Of a stretch of 64,000 nucleotides of DNA, positions 8,319-15,550 are shown one piece after another. The notes beneath the pieces were generated by a model. That model ran no database searches and was not told the DNA's origin. It saw only the letters and a list, made by a program, of their open reading frames with translations. Position 1 is the first letter of the stretch, and the number at the start of each line of letters is the position of its first letter. The position numbers and the translations under genes are program-made. Source of the stretch: Pedobacter sp. PLR (GTDB taxonomy: Bacteria; Bacteroidota; Bacteroidia; Sphingobacteriales; Sphingobacteriaceae); contig NZ_JAPIVQ010000004.1 of NCBI RefSeq assembly GCF_026239675.1, positions 372,001 through 436,000 of the forward strand, given 5' to 3'.

Positions 8319-8636
8319 TTACCTGACCTTGAAATCCTGATTTCCGCAGAGTAATTCCCAGAACAGTAAAAAGTCACTGGCAAGGCTAAACATCGGATAT
8401 TTGAAGGTTGATGGCTTGTTCTTTTCGAAAAAGAAATGGCCGATCCAGGCAAATCCGTATCCCAGGAATGGCGTCGCTAAAATGAAACGCCATTCATGAA
8501 ACAGGATTCCTGTAAATACAGAAAGGATAACGAGGCCTGTTCCTATAAAATGTAACACACGACTGGTTAAATTTGTATGCTCTGTCAAATAGTAAGGGTA
8601 AAATTCTTTCAGAGTTTTAAACTTTTGTTCAGTCAT
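8319..8636 (-). CDS. DUF962 / Mpo1-like membrane protein
   Basis: 105 aa with two or three hydrophobic segments (about 27-45, 48-68 and 80-95). HxxN in EHTNLTSRVLHFIGTG and the GHFFFEKNKPSTFKYP segment are typical of the DUF962 (YGL010w/Mpo1) family. The yeast member is an iron-dependent dioxygenase that acts on 2-hydroxy fatty acids in phytosphingosine breakdown. Sphingobacteriaceae make sphingolipids, so a role in 2-hydroxy fatty acid turnover is plausible, but it is inferred from family only. Confidence 0.85.
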   Translation of the reverse strand: MTEQKFKTLKEFYPYYLTEHTNLTSRVLHFIGTGLVILSVFTGILFHEWRFILATPFLGYGFAWIGHFFFEKNKPSTFKYPMFSLASDFLLFWELLCGNQDFKVR

Positions 8637-8686
8637 TGCGATGGATTTTTATTTAGGCCCGCAATTTACGTTTTTTTTGGGAGGCA

Positions 8687-9322
8687 TTAAAGGATATCGT
8701 GCTCCATTAATACTTCTTCAAGGTATTTCGGGTGCTTTGTCATCAATAAGGTCTGCATACCTGCTGCTTTTGCGCCTACAAGGTGCTGCGGACTGTCGTC
8801 AATAAACAAAGTCTCTTCCGGATTGAGGTTATTCTCTATTAATACTTTTTCAAATATTTCTACATGCGGTTTCCTTAAGAACATGTGTTGAGAGTAATAC
8901 GCTTTTTCAAATAAACCACTATTGTCTGGCATATCGAATTCCCTTTTCAGGTAATCCACGATCCAGTTGTAATGGATTTCATTGTTATTACTCAGCAAAA
9001 ATGTGCGGTATTTGTCTTTCACTTTTAACAGGACTTCGTGCACATTTTCCGGAACTCCGATCAATAAACTGTTCCAGGCCGCATCAATTTGCTCATCTGT
9101 GATGGCTTTATTTGACGATGCGTCGCGTATTCCGGCTCTAAATTCGGCTGGACTGATGGCTGCGGTCTCAAAATTGTTAAAAATATCGTGGTGACTTTTA
9201 TGCGCGAAAAAGTCGTCGATATTCTCGATACCAAGTTGTATAAGAGCTTTTTGAGCCCGTTTAAAGTCTATTTCAAAGATGACATTGCCGTAATCGAAGA
9301 TGATATTTTTTATTTTTTTCAT
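8687..9322 (-). CDS. HAD-superfamily hydrolase
   Basis: 211 aa from the ATG at 9322 (MKKIKNIIFDYGNVIFEIDF); a start at 9349 would add nine residues before the conserved motif I. Motif I is FDYGNV with the nucleophile Asp, motif II LLSNNN, then a Lys in FLRKPHVEIFEKVL, and motif IV FIDDSPQHLVGAKAAGM. The pattern is subfamily IA, YihX-like phosphatase. In E. coli, YihX acts on alpha-glucose 1-phosphate, but substrates in this family are broad and none can be assigned here. A tRNA gene is encoded divergently immediately upstream. Confidence 0.85.
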   Translation of the reverse strand: MKKIKNIIFDYGNVIFEIDFKRAQKALIQLGIENIDDFFAHKSHHDIFNNFETAAISPAEFRAGIRDASSNKAITDEQIDAAWNSLLIGVPENVHEVLLKVKDKYRTFLLSNNNEIHYNWIVDYLKREFDMPDNSGLFEKAYYSQHMFLRKPHVEIFEKVLIENNLNPEETLFIDDSPQHLVGAKAAGMQTLLMTKHPKYLEEVLMEHDIL

Positions 9323-9389
9323 AGAAACTGTTTCCAAAATTCGATTCAAATATGTAACATTGCATTCGCAAAATCAATAAGATTTTTCA

Positions 9390-9463
9390 GGGCCGTTAGC
9401 TCAGCTGGTTAGAGTAGAAGACTCATAATCTTTTGGTCCAGGGTTCGAGTCCCTGACGGCCCA
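9390..9463 (+). tRNA. tRNA with CAT anticodon (tRNA-Met, or tRNA-Ile2)
   Basis: A 74-nt cloverleaf: acceptor GGGCCGT (9390-9396) pairs with ACGGCCC (9456-9462), discriminator A at 9463, D arm GCTCAGCTGGTTAGAG, anticodon CAT at 9424-9426 in the loop CTCATAA, and T arm CAGGGTTCGAGTCCCTG. CCA is not encoded. C4-G69 and C5-G68 pairs, which favour lysidine modification by TilS in E. coli, are present, so this may be the AUA-reading tRNA-Ile2 rather than tRNA-Met. Confidence 0.95.
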
Positions 9464-9469
9464 CTGCTT

Positions 9470-9506
9470 AAAAAGCCGTTTTTCGATAAGAAGAACGGCT
9501 TTTTTT
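9470..9506 (+). terminator. Intrinsic terminator after the tRNA gene
   Basis: An 11-bp stem (AAAAAGCCGTT, 9470-9480, with AACGGCTTTTT, 9494-9504), extendable inward through TTTTC/GAAGA pairs with a small loop, followed by a run of T. It begins 7 nt after the mature tRNA end. Confidence 0.88.
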
Positions 9507-9624
9507 GTTTATTTCTGAACTGATTTTACACCAGTAGCACATGATTTAAAGCTTAACTTTCTTAAGACCATTTTTAAATTGTTGTCCAGACAGGAAGTCG
9601 AGGGAAGCCGGAAATGATTCCGGT

Positions 9625-9993
9625 TTAATTTTCTTTTACGCTCATGGCTCTGATTACTCTTTCGCGATGCTGCATTCCCCAGGACGCCATTTCATTGATG
9701 ATTGGCTTAAGCGAATAACCATACTCTGTTAACTCGTATTCAACGGTTACCGGTTTGGTGTTCAATACCGTACGCTTTACCAGGCCATTCAACTCTAACT
9801 CCTGCAATTCTTTGGAGAGCATTTTTGCTGCAATACCATCTATGCTTCCTATCAACTCCATGAAGCGTTTTTTACCAAAGCTCAGTGAGCCAATCAGCCT
9901 TATCTTCCATTTCCCGCTTAATACATCCATCGTATCGCGGATCGCCAAATGATGCGCGGAACAGGCGTCCATATCCAAGAGTTCTTTATCCAT
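9625..9993 (-). CDS. HxlR-family winged-helix transcriptional regulator
   Basis: 122 aa from the ATG at 9993 (MDKELLDMDACSAHHLAIRD); the frame opens at 10041, but the shorter protein fits the family's normal length and leaves room for the promoter element at 10044-10051. The single HxlR domain includes the N-terminal conserved Cys12, KWKIRLIGSLSFGKKRFMEL and the recognition region KMLSKELQELELNGLVKR, followed by VEYELTEYG. HxlR proteins often sense aldehydes or oxidants through that Cys. It is divergent from an alpha/beta hydrolase and probably controls it together with itself. Confidence 0.88.
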   Translation of the reverse strand: MDKELLDMDACSAHHLAIRDTMDVLSGKWKIRLIGSLSFGKKRFMELIGSIDGIAAKMLSKELQELELNGLVKRTVLNTKPVTVEYELTEYGYSLKPIINEMASWGMQHRERVIRAMSVKEN

Positions 9994-10043
9994 TTTAATG
10001 ATAGTTTCTATGAGGAAACCAGTTTCCTTAAGTAAACCCATTA

Positions 10044-10073
10044 CAAATATAAACCATGTCCACTATATATTTG
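10044..10073. promoter_or_regulatory. Inverted TATATTTG elements between hxlR-type gene and hydrolase
   Basis: CAAATATA (10044-10051) and TATATTTG (10066-10073) are exact inverted copies 14 nt apart. Each matches the Bacteroidota -7 element TAnnTTTG facing outward, so they may be the cores of back-to-back promoters. They may equally form an operator for the divergently encoded HxlR dimer. No -33 TTG is present at 19-nt spacing for either. Confidence 0.5.
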
Positions 10074-10099
10074 CCGATGAATTTTAAGAATAAATACAA

Positions 10100-11053
10100 A
10101 TGGATCATATTGTAAAATTTCCTCCGGTTGTTTCTGTAAGCCCGATTACCTTAGAAGCTCCTGGCCGCGACTATCCACTGCAGGTGCGGGCCTCAGTGCC
10201 TGCTTATGGTGAACAACTACCTGTAATTGTTTTTTCACATGGTTTTGGCTCTTCTATGGATGCTTACGCTCCCCTTGTCAATTATTGGGCTGCTCATGGC
10301 TTTGTTGTTATTCAGCCTACTTTTCTCGATTCCCGAACAATCAACCCTGACCCCAGGGCCGAACATAGTGAGGCCATCCAGGCATACTTGCAAGATCCGC
10401 GAAAACCGATGATGTGGCGCTATCGTGTTGAAGATGTCAAGCGGGTGCTTGACCAGCTTGATTTTATAGAAAATTCTGTTCCTGGTCTAAAAGGACGCTT
10501 GGACCAAAACCGGATTGCAGCAATAGGCCATTCGTTCGGAGCCCAAACCACCGCGACGTTATTAGGCACGAGAGTGATCAATGCCGATGGCAGTTTAACT
10601 GAAGATATGCTCGATCCAAGGATAAAAGCAGGTGTACTTCTTAGTGCAGGTGGCCGCGGCGGTGAAGCGCTAAGTTCATTTGCCAATGAACATTTTCCGC
10701 ATCTAAACCAAAGCTACGTTCAAATGAATACGCCAACGCTTGTTGTTGCCGGCGACCAGGATAAATCTCCATTGACGACCATGGGGCCTGAGTGGTTTAC
10801 CGATGCCTATAAACTAAGTCCGGGGGCAAATAGCTTGGTTACCCTGATTGGGGGCGAGCATATGCTTGGCGGGATTTCAGGCTATTTGGTAACGGAAACA
10901 ACCGATGAGAGTCCTGACGGGGTAGAAGCTGTACAACAACTTACCACAGCTTACTTGCGGTCTGTTCTTTATCATAGTGATCCGGCATGGTCTTCAGCTT
11001 GCACTGACTTTCAGGAGAACCCTAATCCAATAGTTCAAATAACAAGTAAATAA
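10100..11053 (+). CDS. Alpha/beta hydrolase (chlorophyllase/PAF-acetylhydrolase-like)
   Basis: 317 aa with no clear signal peptide. The fold is seen in LPVIVFSHGFGSSMDAYAPL (oxyanion-side strand and HGFG), the nucleophile elbow GHSFGAQT with Ser145, the acid in LVVAGDQDKSP, and the catalytic His in GGEHMLGG. It should hydrolyse an ester or related bond of a small substrate, but the substrate cannot be read from sequence. It is divergent from the HxlR regulator, so its product may deal with a reactive electrophile sensed by that regulator. A short 7-bp hairpin at 11059-11075 follows the stop. Confidence 0.83.
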   Translation: MDHIVKFPPVVSVSPITLEAPGRDYPLQVRASVPAYGEQLPVIVFSHGFGSSMDAYAPLVNYWAAHGFVVIQPTFLDSRTINPDPRAEHSEAIQAYLQDPRKPMMWRYRVEDVKRVLDQLDFIENSVPGLKGRLDQNRIAAIGHSFGAQTTATLLGTRVINADGSLTEDMLDPRIKAGVLLSAGGRGGEALSSFANEHFPHLNQSYVQMNTPTLVVAGDQDKSPLTTMGPEWFTDAYKLSPGANSLVTLIGGEHMLGGISGYLVTETTDESPDGVEAVQQLTTAYLRSVLYHSDPAWSSACTDFQENPNPIVQITSK

Positions 11054-11436
11054 TTTTTCTCTTGCCCGGCAAGAGGCACTGCCCGGTCGAATTCTTAGGT
11101 TACTAATGTCAAGTCTCTTGCTTCAAAAATAATCTGCTGGCGTTATATTATTATCAAACAAATCAGCGATTAAATCAGATAGGAAATGGTTCGCGGTCTA
11201 AAGCGCATCTATTTTGGAGACAGTATGCGCTGTGGTGTATGAACACCACGAGGAAGGGAGTTCTTTAGTTTGCTTATTCTTTTATGGAAAGCTGATTTAT
11301 ATTTCCCAAAGTGTTTAGCTTTATGTATCTAAATTAAAAGGGATTTTGAGGTTACCTGTACGGGGGACCTGAGGCTTGGCCATTTGGAAGTGAATAGTAC
11401 TTTGCATACAATGCTTTATAATTAACCAAATAACTA
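11054..11436. other. Non-coding stretch upstream of the methyltransferase gene
   Basis: Contains a 7-bp hairpin with a 3-nt loop just after the hydrolase stop (11059-11075, no T run), one copy of the 15-nt direct repeat (11160-11174), and a TAACCAAAT leader element at 11423-11431. No convincing gene is visible. Confidence 0.6.
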
Positions 11437-12456
11437 TTGATCAAATTGAAAAAAACAGAATTAAAAGAGAGACTGACCCAATATAGTATAGATATCCTCA
11501 ATCCCGAAAACTTTCATGATAAACTCGCCCCTGCAGTAATGGGTTATGCTGATCTTTTATTTGAGGAATTCAACCTTGATGGTTCGACTGGAAGAGAACA
11601 TATTCAAACGCTTAATGGCAATGCAATAGGCGCTTTTTGGGCCGCAAAATGTATCAGGGAGATTTTTAGAACCCAACGCTTTTCAAGGGCCCTTTATTCA
11701 TCTGTGTTAGGAGTGATAGGCCAAAATAGAAAACCAATCCATGTTCTGTATGCTGGAACCGGCCCATTCGCAGCACTTGCATTACCGATTATGATGATGC
11801 TCAAGCCTGAAGACGTACAATTTACATTTCTGGAGATTAACCCTGAAAGTATTGAGGTACTAGAAGAGGTTATTGACTTATTCGATTTGCATGCTTATGT
11901 TAAAAACATTCATCAATGTGATGCTTCGTTATGGGATGTGCCCTCATCTGGGATTGATATTGTAATCAGTGAAACGATGTCCCGGGCTCTGATTGCAGAA
12001 CCTCAGGTGGCGATCATGCTCAATCTTGCAAGCCAATTGCCTAAAGAAGTTGTCTTTTTACCTGAAGAGATTAAAGTATCACTTTGCAAGCTAAGCAGGG
12101 ATTCCAGAGAACCGGAAAGAATTGCTGAATTAATCAATTTTAATAAAGCATCGATTTATTCGATTATCGAGAATTCCTCAATGAGAAACTGGAACTTCAA
12201 CGATCAGAATATTCAAACCAACATATCTGAAGGCGACCAGCTCTACTTTATGACGGAGATCAGGATTAATGATGGTAACATTCTAAATTTAAATGATAGC
12301 TCACTAAATCTGTTGGAGAAACTAAAGGTCAATAAAAAACTAGGAGTGATAAACTTGAATGTTAAATACGCTCTTGGTAAAAGGCCTGGTTTTAGTGTAA
12401 TAGAAAAATAAAGAAGATTGATAGGATTCAAATTGATTGATAAATCAGCGATTAAA
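11160..12456. repeat. 15-nt direct repeat flanking the PRMT-like gene
   Basis: AAATCAGCGATTAAA occurs identically at 11160-11174 and 12442-12456, bracketing the methyltransferase gene and its leader. Outside the 15 nt the sequences differ. There are no terminal inverted repeats or transposase, so an inserted element is possible but unproven. Confidence 0.5.
11437..12411 (+). CDS. PRMT-like SAM-dependent methyltransferase with TTG start
   Basis: 324 aa. A class I methyltransferase core is visible: motif I VLYAGTGPFAALAL near residue 105, an acidic end of strand 2 in FTFLEINPESIEVLEE, and ISETMSRALIAEP, which resembles the glutamate double-E loop of protein arginine methyltransferases. The C-terminal third would match the PRMT beta-barrel. 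No ATG is available before residue 35; TTG at 11437, or a second TTG at 11446, is the only start that keeps the N-terminal helix. A TAACCAAAT element lies 6 nt upstream. It stands alone, flanked by 15-nt direct repeats. The substrate is unknown. Confidence 0.75.
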   Translation: MIKLKKTELKERLTQYSIDILNPENFHDKLAPAVMGYADLLFEEFNLDGSTGREHIQTLNGNAIGAFWAAKCIREIFRTQRFSRALYSSVLGVIGQNRKPIHVLYAGTGPFAALALPIMMMLKPEDVQFTFLEINPESIEVLEEVIDLFDLHAYVKNIHQCDASLWDVPSSGIDIVISETMSRALIAEPQVAIMLNLASQLPKEVVFLPEEIKVSLCKLSRDSREPERIAELINFNKASIYSIIENSSMRNWNFNDQNIQTNISEGDQLYFMTEIRINDGNILNLNDSSLNLLEKLKVNKKLGVINLNVKYALGKRPGFSVIEK

Positions 12457-12716
12457 CATAAATGACTTTTAGTACAACTTGAAATAAAAATTTAGCGGAA
12501 CGGACAAGAGTTTATTTATTATGATGGGAAAAAGAAGAGCGTAGTACTAATACCAATATCTGGATAAGAAGCTTGTTGAGGCTTTTTATTATCAATTAGT
12601 GACGATCAGGTTTTAAATTGCCGGAGTAGGGTTAAATAGGAAAAACAACGTTATATTTATCATGGGAAGGGGAGTTTTTTTGAGTGTTTACGACACTATT
12701 ATTAAACAATTAATCA
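12412..12716. other. Intergenic region, no gene seen
   Basis: Apart from the second copy of the 15-nt direct repeat (12442-12456), nothing recognisable is present. AT-rich sequence with no hairpin or ORF that I can support. Confidence 0.5.
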
Positions 12717-13622
12717 ATGACAGCGCATAATACCTTTTTTAAATATTTGAGTATTAGTGAAAGGGAAGAAAGGTGGGGGATGTACATCACGTCGGTTGGT
12801 TACTCAAAAGTTGAACCCAACGAAAATTATCCTAATCAAGCCCATCCTCAAAGCCATGAACTGATCTGGAATAAAGGGCGCATCTTGAATGACTTTTATA
12901 TTGTCTTTATTTCCAGAGGAAAAGGGGTGTATGGTTCCAAAAGTACACCTCCGAAGGATATCAATGAAGGTACTTGCTTTTTTCTTTTTCCAAAGATCTG
13001 GCACCGCTATAAACCTGATATTAAATCTGGCTGGGAAGAATACTGGGTTGGTTTCAATGGCTCCTATGCTCAACAGCTTATGCAGGCAGATTTTTTTAGT
13101 GCTAATGACCCTTTAGTTAACATTAAACTTAATAGAGATATTCTTGTCCTCTTTAGGCGCTTGCTAGATACTGCAAAGGAATCCTTAACAGGATACCCAC
13201 AGCAGCTTGCCGGGATAACCATGCAGCTTCTTGGTTTGGTGAATACTATTTCTCAGCATATCGAGTTTGACAATGACCCTGTTGGTCGCCTGATTTCGAA
13301 AGCGAAATTCTTGCTGGAAGAATCCTTCGAAAATCAATTGGATATGGAGCATCTGGCAAATCAGTTACCTATGGGTTATTCATCGTTCAGGAAAGCATTC
13401 AAAAAAATCACGGGCGAGTCTCCAAATCAATATCACCTTAACCTAAGACTAAATCGTGCAAAAGACCTCCTGTCATCTACAGCTTTGAATATTAATGAAA
13501 TAGCAGATCAAACAGGGTTCGAAAATGTCTTTTATTTTTCAAAGCTATTTAAAAAAAAGAATGGAGTATCGCCGAATTTATTTCGTAAAATGAATTGTCA
13601 AACTGATCATCAGGTTCTGTAA
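12717..13622 (+). CDS. AraC-family transcriptional regulator
   Basis: 301 aa. The N-terminal half (about 20-180) is the AraC-type cupin ligand-binding region, with RGKGVYGSKS and IWHRYKPDIKSGWEEYWVGFNG. The C-terminal half (about 200-295) is the double helix-turn-helix: LDMEHLANQLPMGYSSFRKAFKKITGESPNQY and NINEIADQTGFENVFYFSKLFKKKNGVSPNLFRK. It is the likely regulator of the adjacent locus; its gene overlaps the tail of the convergent TIM-barrel gene by 13 nt. The paired 23-bp sites at 15297-15402 are candidate targets. The sugar ligand is not known. Confidence 0.9.
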   Translation: MTAHNTFFKYLSISEREERWGMYITSVGYSKVEPNENYPNQAHPQSHELIWNKGRILNDFYIVFISRGKGVYGSKSTPPKDINEGTCFFLFPKIWHRYKPDIKSGWEEYWVGFNGSYAQQLMQADFFSANDPLVNIKLNRDILVLFRRLLDTAKESLTGYPQQLAGITMQLLGLVNTISQHIEFDNDPVGRLISKAKFLLEESFENQLDMEHLANQLPMGYSSFRKAFKKITGESPNQYHLNLRLNRAKDLLSSTALNINEIADQTGFENVFYFSKLFKKKNGVSPNLFRKMNCQTDHQVL

Positions 13623-14425
13623 CGCTCCATAAGAAACTTTTTCATAAAAAGGTTTAGTGCAAACTGGTGTTCAATGGGCGAAAGCTTGTCGGGATTGCTC
13701 ATCATATAAGGGAAGGGGCCAAATTCAGTTGTAAATGTCATTATTTCACGACCTTTCTGTTTATTGACGGCAACGATTTCATCCCACCAACCTGCAAATT
13801 TATCCAAAGCATAGCGCCATTCTGGTAATCCGGGGTCAGGAACCTGTGGCCCCTGTTCATAGCCCACCCTTGCATGGATATGAATGGATGATTCAATAAC
13901 CGCTTTAACTGCCGTTGTAAAATTATCCAGCAGACTTTCAGTTACACATACCCAATGAGAAAGGTCCGCGGTTACCGGAAAACCAGGCCGCTTTTTTGCC
14001 ATGCTTAAAAACATTTGCGGGCTGTAACCCAGTCGGCCGCGATGGGTTTCATGTGCAACCACAATACCAGTCTTGTCAGTAAATTCTGCTGCCAGATCCA
14101 GGAGTATGGTATGTTGTTGCAAGCTGAAATAATCATGCCCGGTATGTGAATTAATAAGCACCGGGCCAGGCTCTGCACACCTTCGCAGCTCCTTTAAAAA
14201 GGAGGTTTGAAAGGCTTTAAACGTTGAGCCCCTGGCTTGATGTTGATGTGCTACGATCAGTAATTCATTCTTTTGTAAGTAATCAAACAATACTTTCTTT
14301 TCAACTGAGTCATCGGGTATCCAGGTATCCAAACCGTCATAGCCGGCATTTTTTATCCGGTCTAGCATTTGTCGGAATCCCATGGCTTGTAAACCCCAGG
14401 TTGGACAAAGTATTTTGATCATCAT
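13610..14425 (-). CDS. Sugar phosphate isomerase/epimerase-like TIM-barrel protein
   Basis: 271 aa, no signal peptide, so cytoplasmic. It is a xylose-isomerase-like (AP endonuclease 2 fold) barrel: GYDGLDTWIPDD at strand 2, LINSHTGHDYFS, VAHETHRGRLGYSPQ with the metal-binding Glu, VTADLSHWVCV with metal Asp and His, HIHARVGYEQGPQVPDP, and TTEFGPFPYM. Such proteins isomerise, epimerise or otherwise process sugar derivatives with a divalent metal. Its ATG overlaps the stop of the upstream PhyH-like gene by 4 nt, so the two are co-translated and probably act in one pathway. Confidence 0.87.
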   Translation of the reverse strand: MMIKILCPTWGLQAMGFRQMLDRIKNAGYDGLDTWIPDDSVEKKVLFDYLQKNELLIVAHQHQARGSTFKAFQTSFLKELRRCAEPGPVLINSHTGHDYFSLQQHTILLDLAAEFTDKTGIVVAHETHRGRLGYSPQMFLSMAKKRPGFPVTADLSHWVCVTESLLDNFTTAVKAVIESSIHIHARVGYEQGPQVPDPGLPEWRYALDKFAGWWDEIVAVNKQKGREIMTFTTEFGPFPYMMSNPDKLSPIEHQFALNLFMKKFLMERYRT

Positions 14426-15231
14426 TTTTTATAGATTAAGGGGTTGATCTCCTCATCATTCAATGGGCTACCTATCTGGAGGTTTTTTAGCTGTTCCTCA
14501 TTCAATATATTTGGTATCCCATTATATACGTTTCCATCTGGCATATAAGCGCAGGTCATTGCCCTCCTTTGCCCGGAAGTCATATTGGCGTGCGCCCCGT
14601 GGATAGTAAGTCCATTATGGAAAGAACAACTTCCAGCTTTCATAGGCGCTGGTACTGATCTCGACTTTGAAAATTCAGGATACATTGTAAATATGACCCC
14701 CATATTTTTTCCTATACCAGGATTTTCGAAAGTGGTTTTAAGATAGGAACCAGGAATGAAAAACAGGCAACCGTTCTCATAGGTCGCATCGTCAAGTGCT
14801 ACCCAGATAGACAATGCTCGTTTATCACTAAAAGACCAATAAGGGGTGTCCAGGTGCCATGAGGTTGGATTTGCCCATGGTTTCTTAATCAGGGCCTGGT
14901 CATGCCATATTCGGATGCCATCCACATCAGCAAGCTCTGCTGCCATCTTGCCAAGTCGCTCATCAAGCATGATCTGGCGCATTTTATCATTGTCTTTCCA
15001 TAGATTGATCAATTGCGCAAATACGTTGTCATAATAAGATTTGTCGGCATCATCCCCTTTACCATAGACCTCTTCTCTGTCCGGCATCTTTCTTCCTGCT
15101 CTTTTTTCCAGGGCTTCATCCAGAGCTTGTCGCCAAAAACCAAGTTCTTCTGCTGATAAAAAGTCTTCGATAATTAAAAAACCATCTCTTTTATAGTGTT
15201 CTTTCTGGTTTAGGGTTAGGTCGCTTTTCAT
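14422..15231 (-). CDS. Phytanoyl-CoA dioxygenase (PhyH)-family Fe(II)/2-oxoglutarate oxygenase
   Basis: 269 aa, cytoplasmic. The iron-binding facial triad can be read: His126-x-Asp128 in SWHLDTPYW and a distal His (His211 or His214) in FHNGLTIHGAHANMT, with Arg222/223 for 2-oxoglutarate. Other family features are DGFLIIEDFLSAEEL at the N-terminus and CLFFIPGSYLK. It hydroxylates a small molecule, substrate unknown. It is the first gene of a two-gene unit with the TIM-barrel enzyme and is divergent from the SusC/SusD operon across a control region with paired 23-bp sites. This suggests oxidative modification of the imported glycoside or its aglycone. Confidence 0.88.
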   Translation of the reverse strand: MKSDLTLNQKEHYKRDGFLIIEDFLSAEELGFWRQALDEALEKRAGRKMPDREEVYGKGDDADKSYYDNVFAQLINLWKDNDKMRQIMLDERLGKMAAELADVDGIRIWHDQALIKKPWANPTSWHLDTPYWSFSDKRALSIWVALDDATYENGCLFFIPGSYLKTTFENPGIGKNMGVIFTMYPEFSKSRSVPAPMKAGSCSFHNGLTIHGAHANMTSGQRRAMTCAYMPDGNVYNGIPNILNEEQLKNLQIGSPLNDEEINPLIYKK

Positions 15232-15550
15232 AAATGTTTTCTATTGTTTCAAAACTCAAAACTATAGGTTTCCAATAGAGCTGGACAGTAAATAAATGAC
15301 AATATTTTATACTTTTTGATATTTCTGTTGTACAGAATACAGTTTGTCCCGGGGTCCATGATTCCTAAAACATGATTTGTCAAAAAGTATAAAAAAAAGT
15401 CAATTTAGGATATACGGCAGATTTTAACTGTCAATACTTTTGATGTATTCGAAGCAGTGTTCAAAAACATAGATAAAACCAAACCTATGTGTTTTTATAC
15501 ATCCTGTCAAATTGCAAACTATTCCTAACCAAATATTAAACCAAACAATT
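15232..15550. promoter_or_regulatory. Divergent control region of locus 1
   Basis: Holds two inverted copies of a 23-bp motif, TGAC-N4-TTTTATACTTTTTGA, at 15297-15319 (plus) and 15380-15402 (minus), centres 83 nt apart. Within the four unspecified bases the copies differ, but the other 19 are identical. Two AACCAAA elements lie closer to susC (15526-15534 and 15538-15546). The layout, with one site facing each operon, suits binding by the AraC regulator encoded at 12717-13622. Confidence 0.7.
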
